The notes: generated by a model from the letters alone, not told the origin. A stretch of DNA of 64,000 nucleotides from G965262015 sp965262015 (GCA_965262015.1 OZ253494.1:1612001-1676000), one strand, 5' to 3'. Shown: positions 8,587 through 17,746, counted from the first letter of the stretch. Numbers and translations: made by a program.

Positions 8587-9237
8587 ATGCATTCACGTAA
8601 TCATATCAAATTCCATAGAAGAGAGTATAAGGATTCGTCATTGAGTGAGGAAGATATAAATGTCTGCCCTTTTGAACAATTTGATACTTGGATTCAACAA
8701 GTATTAGAAAAAGGCATACTCGACGCAACCGCTATGAGTCTGTCTACTGTGAGCACTGATAACCGTCCTAAAAGTAGAATTGTACTACTTAAGGAATATA
8801 GCAAAGAGGGTTTTATTTTTTTTGGCGACTATAAAAGCCAGAAGGGAGATAACCTTTCCTATAAACCATATGCTTCTCTATTATTCTACTGGCCATTACT
8901 ATGTAAACAAGTAAGGATAGAAGGTAAGGTACATTATATGAATGAAAACGACGCTAACAAATATTTTCAATCACGCCCTGTTACTTCTCAGATAGCAGCT
9001 TCTCTATTTACACAAAGCCAGGTCATTAGAGATAGAGATACCTTAGAACAATCTTACAAAATGAAACTCCAAGAATATGAGATTAATCACAAAACAGATA
9101 AACCCCAACATTGGGGGGGATGGATATTAAAACCAGATAAATTTGAATTTTGGCAAGGTAGGGAAAATCGACTCCATGATAGAATTGAATACATCATGCA
9201 AAATAACATATGGGTTACCCGTCGATTGGCACCCTAA
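8587..9237 (+). CDS. pdxH: Pyridoxamine 5'-phosphate oxidase
   Basis: FMN enzyme that makes pyridoxal 5'-phosphate from pyridoxamine or pyridoxine phosphate. At 216 residues it has the typical length. Family motifs seen are ATAMSLSTVSTDNRPKSRIVLLKEY, where I see the FMN-binding RIVLLK, then GDYKSQKGDNL, VRIEGKV, SRPVTSQIAA, HWGGWILKP, EFWQGRENRLHDRI and the C-terminal RRLAP. The product would serve alanine racemase (40770-41918) in this window. The glycosyltransferase that follows either overlaps the end or starts 23 bp downstream. Confidence 0.95.
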   Translation: MHSRNHIKFHRREYKDSSLSEEDINVCPFEQFDTWIQQVLEKGILDATAMSLSTVSTDNRPKSRIVLLKEYSKEGFIFFGDYKSQKGDNLSYKPYASLLFYWPLLCKQVRIEGKVHYMNENDANKYFQSRPVTSQIAASLFTQSQVIRDRDTLEQSYKMKLQEYEINHKTDKPQHWGGWILKPDKFEFWQGRENRLHDRIEYIMQNNIWVTRRLAP

Positions 9238-9260
9238 GAATCAAAATTCTGAATAGTTAC

Positions 9261-10571
9261 ATGTTAATCTTTGGAATCATACCCTATATTGTGGGTATGA
9301 TATTAACTGTATACCCTTACCGGCATAATAGTCTAACCAACAAATATGATTTTGGAGTCTATGCTCTTACACAAATATATTTTGCCCTCTGTTTAACCTA
9401 TTTATACCAAATAAAACCCCACCTTAAATCTTCTAAATTTTTATATAGAACAATCATTATCACTGGTTTGTCTCTAAGATTTATCTTTCTATTTAGCAAT
9501 GGATTTACCACTGATACCTTACGCTACTTATCAGATGGTCTGGCCTGGCTTAGTAACCAAAATCCCTATCATATCTCACCATATATCCAAGGGCTACCAT
9601 ACTCACATCTCAACACAATATATCCTATTCTCTCGGAGCTATTATTTAGCATGATTGCATACATATATCCCTCAACATCCAGTTTTAAACTATTTGCTGG
9701 GCTATGCGAATTAATGCTATTACACCAGCTCTATATCTATTACATTAAAACAAGTAAACTTGAAGGTGATAAAATATTCTTATTATTCTTTGCATGCTTA
9801 AACCCTTTGACTATTTTTGAATGTTTTTCAGAAGGCCACATCGAAATATTATCTGTTGCATGCTTTTTAGGAGCTTCTCATTATTATTTTAATACCACAT
9901 CACAGCCAAACTCAACTACAACACGGTGGATGTGGCTTAGCTTTATGTCTTTTCTCACTAAACTCCATGGTATTCTATTTATGCCTTTTATCTTATGTTG
10001 GCCATGTAAAACTTATTTCATGCAACAACGCATTACGTTATCCTTGAAACAGTGGCTTCTGCGTGTCTTATTATGTAGTATAGTATTATGTATGGGCTTT
10101 CTTCCTTTCTACCAGTATGGAACAGAAACAGCACAGTCTGGTTTTTATATGTATTTTAACTACTGGACGTTTAATCATGTTATTAGTTCATTACTCCAAA
10201 TATGGTTAGCTCAGAATACGGTTATTATGATTTTGCAGGGTATCATTATAGCCATTTACTTAATATTATTTATTTTGTGGTGGTTGAATATATACTCTGA
10301 TCAAAGGTATATGGGAATGATGATAGCTACTTTACTATGTTTCTTCCCTGTACAGCATCCATGGTATTATCTATTAGGTTTTTATCTAGTATTTTTTATA
10401 AAAGAATACCAGTTTTTTACTATGTTAGTTTGCTCTACCATTGGCATAAGTTATTTAGCATACACTGACTATAATTCTCCATGGCTTACCATCGCTCATT
10501 GGGTTATTGCCTCAATGTTATTTTTGTTGGGACAGAAAAAAAATAATACACATCAGCTACAGCAACTATAA
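9261..10571 (+). CDS. GT-C type membrane glycosyltransferase
   Basis: A polytopic protein with roughly ten to twelve hydrophobic segments. The first loop contains FTTDTLRYLSDGLAWLSNQNPY followed by TIYPILSELLF, the layout of lipid-linked-sugar-dependent mannosyltransferases of the GT-C/GT87 class (D..RY..DG....NPY...YP). The acidic residue in TTDTLRY is the likely catalytic Asp. I chose the ATG at 9261 because it directly precedes the first membrane segment and avoids overlap with pdxH. The in-frame ATG at 9210 would add 17 residues. Neither has a clear ribosome binding site. Probably acts in envelope glycan or glycolipid synthesis; substrate unknown. Confidence 0.75.
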   Translation: MLIFGIIPYIVGMILTVYPYRHNSLTNKYDFGVYALTQIYFALCLTYLYQIKPHLKSSKFLYRTIIITGLSLRFIFLFSNGFTTDTLRYLSDGLAWLSNQNPYHISPYIQGLPYSHLNTIYPILSELLFSMIAYIYPSTSSFKLFAGLCELMLLHQLYIYYIKTSKLEGDKIFLLFFACLNPLTIFECFSEGHIEILSVACFLGASHYYFNTTSQPNSTTTRWMWLSFMSFLTKLHGILFMPFILCWPCKTYFMQQRITLSLKQWLLRVLLCSIVLCMGFLPFYQYGTETAQSGFYMYFNYWTFNHVISSLLQIWLAQNTVIMILQGIIIAIYLILFILWWLNIYSDQRYMGMMIATLLCFFPVQHPWYYLLGFYLVFFIKEYQFFTMLVCSTIGISYLAYTDYNSPWLTIAHWVIASMLFLLGQKKNNTHQLQQL

Positions 10572-10587
10572 CAAAGCCTATAATATC

Positions 10588-11139
10588 TTAACTAGAGTTA
10601 CGTATCACCTTAGATTCCAACTGAAGTAATTTTTTCTTTAATTTTACTCCACCAGCATATCCACCAGTAATTTGATCAATAGGCATTATGTCATGATAAT
10701 GAAGCATCTCTTGCTGTATTTTTTTTGTTGATGGATGAGTGCAGACAACACGATGACAAGGTATGATAATAGATATTGGATTAGTCTTACAAGCAGTACC
10801 AATCGCTCTCTGTGCACCAGGCATATCCATCATCTTGGCTAAAGTTTTATAGCTTACTAAATATCCGTAAGGTATGGTTTGCAATGTAGCCCATACTCTT
10901 TTCTGAAAATTGGTACCCTCAATACACAAGGGAATGTCAAAAATCTGACGTTGACCCAAAAAATATTCTATAATTTGTTGTACGGCACTCTGTAAAATTA
11001 CATCTTCGCTATTATTTGACATATATTGTTTATTGCTAGTGGGGGTAAAAGTCTGTTCCCAGTTCAGAGCAGTTAAACAGTCACGAGAAGACCGTAAGGT
11101 CATCGTAGCAATGTCATGTTTTAGTATAGTAACAGACAA
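10588..11139 (-). CDS. ogt: Methylated-DNA--protein-cysteine methyltransferase
   Basis: Suicide repair enzyme that removes alkyl groups from O6-alkylguanine. The 183-residue protein has the N-terminal ribonuclease-H-like portion and the DNA-binding/active-site half: FQKRVWATLQTIPYGYLVSYKTLA, then RAIGTACKTNP and the acceptor motif IIIPCHRVV with the reactive Cys. A C-terminal GGYAGGVKLKKKLLQLE matches the usual ending. It lies 6 bp downstream of the secreted protein gene at 11146-11844, so they probably share a transcript. Confidence 0.94.
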   Translation of the reverse strand: MSVTILKHDIATMTLRSSRDCLTALNWEQTFTPTSNKQYMSNNSEDVILQSAVQQIIEYFLGQRQIFDIPLCIEGTNFQKRVWATLQTIPYGYLVSYKTLAKMMDMPGAQRAIGTACKTNPISIIIPCHRVVCTHPSTKKIQQEMLHYHDIMPIDQITGGYAGGVKLKKKLLQLESKVIRNSS

Positions 11140-11145
11140 TTTATA

Positions 11146-11844
11146 TTATATATGAGGGTCTATACTATAAAAGCATCTGTAAGTAATTTTATTAGTGGTA
11201 GCATCATATAAAATAATGCCTAATCGATTAAAAAACTTTAATTTTCCTGGATGAGCTGGGTACCTTATTTGTAATTCAGCACGAATGTCTGTTCGTCTTG
11301 GTAACATTGCAATATAAATATCCTTCGTCTCTGTTATTTTAGCCTGATTGGTAGGCACTCCAAGTACTTTAATAGGCACGCCTAAATCAGTCTGCTTAAG
11401 CGTAGACAACGAGAAAGCCGTCAAATTTTTATAAGTAAAATAAGGATCAGTATGGGTGGGCAAAATATTTTTAGGTAGTTCAGGTACACTATCTAACATG
11501 CTAATACCCCACGTTTCTTGCTCAAAATCCCTCTTACGCCAAGTAGGGTAGGCAATCTTCTGACGGTAAGCGGTATCTACTTTATTGTGCTCGTATAAAC
11601 CCAAAATTAGGATGCGTAAATTATGCACTTCTTCTTCTCGATTAATAATACTTAGAATGACTTCTAACTTTTCACCACCCCCCACATATTGATAACTCCT
11701 AATAAAGCTAGGTCGAGTAACTATTAGCCTCTTATCCAGGATGGTACCAGATGGTGGTGGTTCTACTGGATATACAAAACCAACAAAAACAAATAATAAG
11801 TGGACGCAAACTCCACATGAGATTTTTTTTAACCTAAAAAACAT
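11146..11844 (-). CDS. Secreted protein of unknown function
   Basis: The 232-residue protein begins with a basic stretch and a hydrophobic segment (residues about 8-26), which looks like a cleavable signal peptide ending near VYPVEP. The mature part appears beta-rich (for example LEVILSIINREEEVHNLRILILGLYE) and resembles no family I recognise. It is probably periplasmic or envelope-associated. It is the promoter-proximal gene of an operon with ogt and is divergent from asd, with ~130 bp between them. Confidence 0.75.
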   Translation of the reverse strand: MFFRLKKISCGVCVHLLFVFVGFVYPVEPPPSGTILDKRLIVTRPSFIRSYQYVGGGEKLEVILSIINREEEVHNLRILILGLYEHNKVDTAYRQKIAYPTWRKRDFEQETWGISMLDSVPELPKNILPTHTDPYFTYKNLTAFSLSTLKQTDLGVPIKVLGVPTNQAKITETKDIYIAMLPRRTDIRAELQIRYPAHPGKLKFFNRLGIILYDATTNKITYRCFYSIDPHI

Positions 11845-11978
11845 ATCTACCCTATCGTCAGCTTATATTTCTTATCTTAAATGATAAGCTATATTTTTTA
11901 CTTTATATCTATCTCTTTGGGTTGGATAACTATAAAAATTTAGTGACAATCGTATGTAGTACAAAATACTTATCTCGT

Positions 11979-12998
11979 ATGAATGTTTTCCCAAATTTGC
12001 GTAATAAAAAAATTGCTGTCATTGGAGCGACAGGTGCTGTTGGACGTGAATGTGTTATGGTGTTAGAAAAAGCGAATGTACCTGCTGAGCAGATTACTTT
12101 ATTAGCCTCTAAGCGTAGTCAAGGTGTAAAAATAGTCTATGGTCAAACATCTTTAACAGTACAAGAATTAAGTCATACCTCCTTCAAGAACCAAGATATT
12201 GCACTTTTTGTGGCGAGTAGTAGTATTAGTAAGCAATATAGAGATATTTGTATACAGGATGACTGTATAGGGGTAGATAATTCTTCAGCATTTCGATTAG
12301 ATGATCAGACTCCTCTTATCATACCTGAAATTAATCCTGGTGCTGTTGCACAACATCATGGGTTTATTGCAAATCCAAACTGTTCTACTATTATTATGCT
12401 TATGGCCGTTTATCCTATACATGCACGGTATCCCATAGAGCAGATTATTGTTTCTACTTATCAAGCAGCTTCTGGAGCAGGTTGGGAGGCCATGGAGGAG
12501 CTTAAGGAGAGTACTAAGGCATATTTGGATGATGTACCTTATAATCCACAAATTTTACCTCATCCCTACGCTTTTAATTTGTTTTCTCATAATTCTCCAA
12601 TCAATGATACGGGTTACAACGAAGAAGAACTAAAGATGGTATACGAAACCCAAAAAATTTTACCCAAGTCAAAAATAGAAATATCCCCCACTTGTGTTAG
12701 AGTACCAGTACTACGTGCTCATTCAGAGTCTCTGTATCTTAAGTTTGTTGATGATGCCCCTGCCATCAAAGATATACATGACTGTTTATCCAATTTTGCA
12801 GGTATAGAAGTGATAGATGAGCCAGCAAAGAATATATTTCCCATGCCAATTCAGGCGACAGGTAAATACAATTGTTTTGTAGGAAGAATTCGTAAAAGCA
12901 TAGGCAATCCTAAAAAGAGTATTGAGTTATTTGTATGTGGAGATCAACTCCTGAAAGGAGCTTCCTTGAATGCTATCCAAATAGCAAATTTATTGTAG
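11979..12998 (+). CDS. asd: Aspartate-semialdehyde dehydrogenase
   Basis: NADPH enzyme that reduces aspartyl phosphate to aspartate semialdehyde, on the way to diaminopimelate/lysine, threonine and methionine. It shows the N-terminal Rossmann motif IAVIGATGAVGRECVMVLE, the active-site IANPNCSTIIM (Cys135 from this start), STYQAASGAGW, and CVRVPVLRAHSESLYLKF with substrate-binding residues. The frame is open 57 bp further upstream to a TTG at 11922. The ATG at 11979 fits the family N-terminus better. It is convergent with the ccm genes, leaving 6 bp between stops, with no obvious terminator. Confidence 0.94.
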   Translation: MNVFPNLRNKKIAVIGATGAVGRECVMVLEKANVPAEQITLLASKRSQGVKIVYGQTSLTVQELSHTSFKNQDIALFVASSSISKQYRDICIQDDCIGVDNSSAFRLDDQTPLIIPEINPGAVAQHHGFIANPNCSTIIMLMAVYPIHARYPIEQIIVSTYQAASGAGWEAMEELKESTKAYLDDVPYNPQILPHPYAFNLFSHNSPINDTGYNEEELKMVYETQKILPKSKIEISPTCVRVPVLRAHSESLYLKFVDDAPAIKDIHDCLSNFAGIEVIDEPAKNIFPMPIQATGKYNCFVGRIRKSIGNPKKSIELFVCGDQLLKGASLNAIQIANLL

Positions 12999-13004
12999 CT
13001 CGCA

Positions 13005-13394
13005 TTATATTTCTTTCCCTAACATTTTCAGTGCTTTGTTCTGGCGTACATAAGTAGCGATTACAAATCCAATCAGCAGAGAAAACAAGCTAATGACACT
13101 AAGAAATAGATAAAATAACTTATCATTAGCCACTCGGTCAGCGTGTCTTATAAAATAAGCTTCAATAAGCCAGTATGTACGGTTTACTTTGCGTGATTGT
13201 ATTCGCTTTTGCTTTTGCATAATACTTAATAGTTCTTCGTACGAGAATGAGGAGATCATTTCTCTAGCTTCCTTGGTCTCTACTTGTAAAAATTTTTGGT
13301 ATTTCATTTGTAGCTTAGTATTATCAACTGGATAGAGAGGGATGATAATTGCAAACAAAACGGTCAAGAGTGGGATTTTTATTTTTTCTCTCAT
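13005..13394 (-). CDS. Small membrane protein downstream of ccmC, CcmD-like C-terminus
   Basis: A 129-residue protein with an N-terminal hydrophobic signal (about residues 7-22), a basic central region and a C-terminal membrane segment (NDKLFYLFLSVISLFSLLIGFVIATYV) followed by a short charged tail. That ending resembles CcmD-family proteins, which hold the CcmABC complex together. The ATG overlaps the ccmC stop (ATGA), so the two are translationally coupled. The N-terminal ~85 residues have no family that I recognise. Assignment as the CcmD partner rests on position and the C-terminal segment only. Confidence 0.55.
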   Translation of the reverse strand: MREKIKIPLLTVLFAIIIPLYPVDNTKLQMKYQKFLQVETKEAREMISSFSYEELLSIMQKQKRIQSRKVNRTYWLIEAYFIRHADRVANDKLFYLFLSVISLFSLLIGFVIATYVRQNKALKMLGKEI

Positions 13395-14092
13395 GCTAAA
13401 TTTTCGCTAGGATCTGTTGCACTTTGATATAATAAGCGCTGAATTTTTGTGTCACGTATTGCCAATGATAATAATAAGAGCATTATCAATAAAAAACATA
13501 ATACCGAAAGCCACAGTGCCCATCTAATATCTGGTGAAATATAGCTACTATCTCTTGTAGCTAGTACAGGTTGGGGATGTGAGGGTGTATTCCATATACG
13601 TATAGAAAAATAGACAAGAGGAATATTGCAAAAACCGATTATATTAAGTACAGAAGACACTATCGCTTTTTTATGGATGTCATGGATATTATATCTAAGC
13701 AAAAGGTAACCCACAAATATAATCCATAGGATAAAAAAACTAATTAATCTTTGATCTGACCAATTCCAATATGTACCCCAAATAGGTTTAGCCCATAAGG
13801 GACCCGTGATTAGTACGCCCGTTGCAAATACAAGGCCTACTGACACACTCGCAACGGCTTTGCCATCATGCTCCAACTCTCTTTTAAGTATATACAGCAA
13901 GCTATGGTAAAGACTAATTCCAAATGCGATGAAAGAAACCCATGCTGTTGGCACATGATAATAAAATATTTTCTGTGCAATACCTTGTTTAACATCCGAT
14001 CCTACAGTAAAACATACCACATAAGAAAAATATAGAAACAGAGCAAAGATGCAAAAACATAATAGAACATAAATTTTTGTTTTCATAGTCAT
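13391..14092 (-). CDS. ccmC: Cytochrome c maturation heme-handling protein CcmC
   Basis: A 233-residue polytopic protein with six predicted membrane segments. The tryptophan-rich heme signature is visible as WGTYWNWSDQRLISFFILWI, together with conserved histidines in FYYHVPTAWVSF and NTPSHPQPV, the two positions expected to ligate heme. CcmC transfers heme to CcmE in cytochrome c biogenesis. Its presence implies c-type cytochromes. The other ccm genes are not in the window. It is followed by an overlapping CcmD-like gene. Confidence 0.9.
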   Translation of the reverse strand: MTMKTKIYVLLCFCIFALFLYFSYVVCFTVGSDVKQGIAQKIFYYHVPTAWVSFIAFGISLYHSLLYILKRELEHDGKAVASVSVGLVFATGVLITGPLWAKPIWGTYWNWSDQRLISFFILWIIFVGYLLLRYNIHDIHKKAIVSSVLNIIGFCNIPLVYFSIRIWNTPSHPQPVLATRDSSYISPDIRWALWLSVLCFLLIMLLLLSLAIRDTKIQRLLYQSATDPSENLA

Positions 14093-14178
14093 AAATTTAC
14101 TTGTTTAGGTCAAGGAACACCTGCATAATGAATCATACCCATCATAAAGCAAGTAATTTCTGAAATAGATTGTAAAAT

Positions 14179-15087
14179 ATGTTTAGAGAAAAATTTCATA
14201 ATTTTATCACACGTTTTCAAGCAGATATTACTTTCATGCTCATTCCAAGTTCTCAAAAAAAAACATATAAAATGCGTGTAAATTTACAGGCCGCTTATGC
14301 AACGGGAATTATGCTATTGCTCTGTATTGTTCTATCCATATTTTCCTATCATAGTAAGCATCAGTTATTAAATGAACACCATACAATGGATGCCAATCTG
14401 GAGCGATGGAGTCACCTATTTTACCTTCTTTCACATGGAGAAAATGAGATTCAAACCTACCTCAAAGAATATGATGAGATAGGCCGTTATTTATATACAA
14501 ATATATGGGCTATGAATTTAGATGCATTACAGAAAGAACAGTCCAAACAAACCAAGCATTTAAGTGGTACTTTCCATAACTCTACTAAATATTTAAACCG
14601 TGCAGTAAAATTTTTGATAAATAAAGAATATATATTACAACAACTACCACTTGGTTGGCCTGTACGGGTTGGCTTCATAACGTCAGAGTATGGTATACGT
14701 ACTTCACCCTTTGGCATCACTCAACAGTTTCATACAGGTTATGACTTTGCCAATGTTATCGGTACACCAATTATTTCTACGGGTAATGGTATTGTTACTT
14801 TCGCTGGTTATGCTAGCTCAGGTTATGGTTTGCACGTTAAAATTGATCATGGTTTTGGTTTTCGCTCGTTATATGCTCACGGGTCCAAGTTAGGAGTCGT
14901 AACAGAAGGACAATTTATTAAAAAAGGTGATGTTATTATGTATCTAGGACAATCTGGCAATGCGACAGGCCCTCATTTACACTATGAAATACGTCTAGAG
15001 GCACAACCAAATAGTTCTTACCATATGCAACAACAATATCCCGCACGTATCGATCCCAAAGATTTTATTAAGTTTAGAAACCTCTAG
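14179..15087 (+). CDS. M23 family peptidase, membrane-anchored
   Basis: The 302-residue protein has an N-terminal cytoplasmic stretch, one membrane segment (about residues 34-56), a helical linker and a C-terminal LytM/M23 zinc domain. Zinc and catalytic residues are present: FHTGYDFAN (H and D of HxxxD), SLYAHGSKL, and GPHLHYEIRLE (HxH). The family cuts peptidoglycan cross-bridges or acts as an activator of amidases. All zinc ligands are kept, so activity is likely. A strong intrinsic terminator follows at 15169-15214. Confidence 0.9.
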   Translation: MFREKFHNFITRFQADITFMLIPSSQKKTYKMRVNLQAAYATGIMLLLCIVLSIFSYHSKHQLLNEHHTMDANLERWSHLFYLLSHGENEIQTYLKEYDEIGRYLYTNIWAMNLDALQKEQSKQTKHLSGTFHNSTKYLNRAVKFLINKEYILQQLPLGWPVRVGFITSEYGIRTSPFGITQQFHTGYDFANVIGTPIISTGNGIVTFAGYASSGYGLHVKIDHGFGFRSLYAHGSKLGVVTEGQFIKKGDVIMYLGQSGNATGPHLHYEIRLEAQPNSSYHMQQQYPARIDPKDFIKFRNL

Positions 15088-15168
15088 GTTGTCTCATCAG
15101 TCTTTATTATATCTGTTAAAGGTTGTCTTTGTGATTATTATAGGGAAAGTACAAGATACTTAATAATA

Positions 15169-15214
15169 GCATGTACTATGTATATTTTACATAGTACATG
15201 CCATGGTTTTTTTT
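15169..15214 (+). terminator. Intrinsic terminator for the M23 peptidase gene
   Basis: GCATGTACTATGTA (15169-15182) pairs perfectly over 14 bp with TACATAGTACATGC (15188-15201) around TATTT. A T8 run follows within 6 nt. The T-run overlaps the stop codon of ssb on the other strand. On the minus strand the downstream sequence is only moderately T-rich, so bidirectional use is uncertain. Confidence 0.85.
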
Positions 15215-15581
15215 AAGCTGTTTCGACTCCTGCCTCTATTTTAGATGTTTTAAATTTTAGATCTGTGATATAGATAGCGTCAGCAGAAATTTTATGATAA
15301 GCCTTTCCTTTACCTTCTTCGTTTTTCCAACGATTTTGTATGATGCTACCATTAACTAAAACTTCTATACCCTTTACTAAAAGAGGAGAAAATATCTCAG
15401 CTAATCTTTCCCACGCTTCAACCTGGATAAAGTTTGTGTGACTTCCAGCATCATCTGTTTTTTGGGCAGTATTATATGCTAGATTGAATGTTAGTACTTT
15501 TTTACCTGATGGAGTTAATTTATATTCTGGGTCTTTACATAACCGCCCTTTAACTTGACAAATTTGTGTGTTCTGATTCAT
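15213..15581 (-). CDS. ssb: Single-stranded DNA-binding protein (short, no acidic tail)
   Basis: The 122-residue protein is a single OB-fold: VKGRLCKDPEYKLTPSGKKVLTFNLAYN, FIQVEAWERLAEIFSPLLVKGIEVLVNGSI, and WKNEEGKGKAYHKISADAIYI match the SSB core. A GAGG Shine-Dalgarno lies 6 nt before the ATG. The usual flexible linker and acidic DDIPF-type C-terminal tip, which recruits repair and replication proteins, is missing; the protein ends KIEAGVETA. It could be the cell's only SSB with an altered tail, or a second specialised paralogue. Confidence 0.92.
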   Translation of the reverse strand: MNQNTQICQVKGRLCKDPEYKLTPSGKKVLTFNLAYNTAQKTDDAGSHTNFIQVEAWERLAEIFSPLLVKGIEVLVNGSIIQNRWKNEEGKGKAYHKISADAIYITDLKFKTSKIEAGVETA

Positions 15582-15606
15582 GTTTTACCTCACCTATATG
15601 CTTAAA

Positions 15607-15717
15607 TTAAGAGTGTATTATCTACATAAGGTAATACACATCACATGATGTGTTAAATTAGGTGGATAGAATAATTCTGAGAAATTATTCTTTGCACAGT
15701 ATCTAATACACTCTTAA
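15607..15717. repeat. 111-bp nested inverted-repeat element between ssb and folC
   Basis: The outer arms TTAAGAGTGTATTA (15607-15620) and TAATACACTCTTAA (15704-15717) are perfect 14-bp inverted repeats. Inside are a hairpin AGAATAATT/AATTATTCT (15668-15691, loop CTGAGA) and an 8-bp palindrome ACACATCA-CA-TGATGTGT (15636-15653). TAATACAC also recurs at 15632-15639, giving an alternative 8-bp partner for GTGTATTA at 15613-15620. No ORF is inside. It could be a cruciform or MITE-like element, a structured 5' leader of ssb, or a regulatory switch. Confidence 0.7.
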
Positions 15718-15870
15718 CTATAAGATACTCTGTGATGAACTATATTTTTCATTACACTTAAATTTTTTATAATGTAATAAGAGAAAATGATAATAATGAT
15801 AGAGATAGAATCATATAAATGACTTGTCTCAATTTACTATAATAAAAAACATATATTAAATGGTGTCACA

Positions 15871-17070
15871 ATGAGGCGGATTGAAGAGACCTTTTGGTCA
15901 TATTTTGCAGAAAAAAATTTTGAGAAATCTAGTAAGTTTGCAAAAAAGTATATATATTCCCCCCAACCTGTAAAAGTAGTATTGAATAAACTTAATAACC
16001 CCCAAAATAGTTTTAAAAGTATTCATGTTGCAGGTACGGTTGGGAAAGGAAGCTGTACTTATCTTTTAAGTGGTATGCTATTAAAATCTGGCGTAGCACA
16101 TAAAGTTGGTAGTTTTTTTTCTCCACATCTCCAACATATTAACGAAAGGATACAATGCAATAATATAGATATTAGTGATCAGAGTTTTCAAGAACTATGG
16201 GAAATTATTTTGTCCATTCCTGAATCTCAGAATCTTAGTTTTTTTGATACCCTAACAATTATAGCTTTCCTCTATTTTCAAAAAGAACAGGTGGACTGGG
16301 CAGTTATCGAAACAGGCCTGGGGGGGCGATATGATTCTACAAATAATCTTGTATCATCTTTATGTGTTATTACTCGAGTAGCAAAGGATCATGTGAATGT
16401 ACTAGGTGATACTTTGGCCAAAATAGCTTTTGAGAAATCTGGAATTATCAAACCTCATACACCAGTCTATGTTTTCCCTCAGACTCAGGAAGTATTGTTT
16501 GTCTTACAGCAAGAAGCTAAAATACAACAATCTCATTTAGTAGTTTATAAAGATAATGATGAATTTCAACAAGTAAGTTATATTAAACAGAATCAATGGT
16601 TTTGTATGTGGCTGTTTTCTAATTATTTCCAACGACCAGTACCTCATATCTCATATAATTTGCATGGTAGGTTAGAGTGTTTGCGTACCCATCCCAAAGT
16701 ATACTTTGATTCTGGACATAATGAAGCCGGTATATATGCTGTTACCCAATGGATGAAACAGATATCAGATAAAGTTAAATGGATAATTTACATTAATACC
16801 TTACTTAATCGTCGCCTAGAAGATTTTATAGAGGTTCTAAATCATCATGTTAAAACAGAGGTAAAACAAATTATCTTATTTCCAATGGATGGGAAACGAT
16901 TTTATACTAAGCAAGATATCATTTCACATAAGTTAGATACCTGGATAGTATATCTAACCTCCTCACAAATAAAAGCAAATATTCTAGAAGATACTACCTC
17001 GCATCATTTATTTATAGGTAGCATGTATATGTATAATGAAGTTCTAAAATGTTTAGCTCCATGCGATTAG
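15871..17070 (+). CDS. folC: Folylpolyglutamate synthase / dihydrofolate synthase
   Basis: Mur-ligase-type enzyme adding glutamate to folates. The 399-residue protein shows the ATP loop HVAGTVGKGSCTYLL (the family's usual GTNGKGS has Asn where this has Val), GSFFSPHLQHINERI, DWAVIETGLGGRYDSTN and VITRVAKDHVNVLGDTLAKIAFEKSGII, which includes the carbamylated-lysine region. The C-terminal domain is somewhat short and divergent. It is divergent from ssb across a structured spacer and convergent with the SpsG-like gene. Confidence 0.9.
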   Translation: MRRIEETFWSYFAEKNFEKSSKFAKKYIYSPQPVKVVLNKLNNPQNSFKSIHVAGTVGKGSCTYLLSGMLLKSGVAHKVGSFFSPHLQHINERIQCNNIDISDQSFQELWEIILSIPESQNLSFFDTLTIIAFLYFQKEQVDWAVIETGLGGRYDSTNNLVSSLCVITRVAKDHVNVLGDTLAKIAFEKSGIIKPHTPVYVFPQTQEVLFVLQQEAKIQQSHLVVYKDNDEFQQVSYIKQNQWFCMWLFSNYFQRPVPHISYNLHGRLECLRTHPKVYFDSGHNEAGIYAVTQWMKQISDKVKWIIYINTLLNRRLEDFIEVLNHHVKTEVKQIILFPMDGKRFYTKQDIISHKLDTWIVYLTSSQIKANILEDTTSHHLFIGSMYMYNEVLKCLAPCD

Positions 17071-17083
17071 AGTCAAGCAGAAC

Positions 17084-17746
17084 CTATATATTGCTTAAAT
17101 GAATAAGTTGTTGAATCAGTCGCTCATTGCCTCGTCCATCTAGGTATAATGTATGGTGACATAGGTTTTTCCATCTGCAAAGAAAGTATGTAGATAATTG
17201 GCGATGATACTTACTAATATCTGTTAAGTAAATATTTTTACCTTGATACAATCTTTCAAATAGAGTTTGCCCAAAATAGGTGTAATAATATTGTGCCGTG
17301 TCATTATTACTTTGGTTATATTGTGGTGAGGATAGTTGTCTTATAGAAGTAAGGTTGGAATCATTAGAACAAGATGATGTTACCATGTGACGATATGATA
17401 TCACATGCTCTATACAAGATAAATTTGCCCTGGATGATTGACGGGTAAGGAGATCAGGCAAAAGCATATGTCTAAGGGATTGCTTAAATTCATGTATGTT
17501 CATAGAGGGGTGAGGTAACGTATCCCAAAGAATATGTGCTTGTTGTCTACCGATGCCTTGATTATCTACGGCAATGCGTAGAGTATTATCTTGTTGCATA
17601 ATATCTTCCCCAAAGCTAGTATCTCGTCTATCTAAAATATAAATATCTCCTCTCGTAACATTCTGTTGATTGGAACAAATAAGCATGTTTATATTGTGTT
17701 TGTACAAAGTCATTTGCAGATATTGCATTCTACGAATGTGCCCCAT
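17084..17746 (-). CDS. SpsG/PseG-like sugar hydrolase or glycosyltransferase; N-terminus interrupted by TAG
   Basis: The conserved start of the fold reads GYGMGHIRRMQYLQMTLYK, and downstream come YILDRRDTSFGEDI, LRIAVDNQGIGRQQA, LWDTLPHP and YYTYFGQTLFERLYQGKNI, the pattern of SpsG-type proteins in spirochaetes. The ATG at 17746 lies inside the glycine loop. The same frame reads upstream through a convincing first beta strand (IRIVCITAHAHGYG) as far as a TAG at 17807-17809. An in-frame ATG at 17828-17830 directly follows the SpsF stop. So either a rare start codon is used between 17806 and 17746, or an amber codon interrupts codon 8. It is the third gene of the spiro-SPASM cluster. Confidence 0.7.
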   Translation of the reverse strand: MGHIRRMQYLQMTLYKHNINMLICSNQQNVTRGDIYILDRRDTSFGEDIMQQDNTLRIAVDNQGIGRQQAHILWDTLPHPSMNIHEFKQSLRHMLLPDLLTRQSSRANLSCIEHVISYRHMVTSSCSNDSNLTSIRQLSSPQYNQSNNDTAQYYYTYFGQTLFERLYQGKNIYLTDISKYHRQLSTYFLCRWKNLCHHTLYLDGRGNERLIQQLIHLSNI

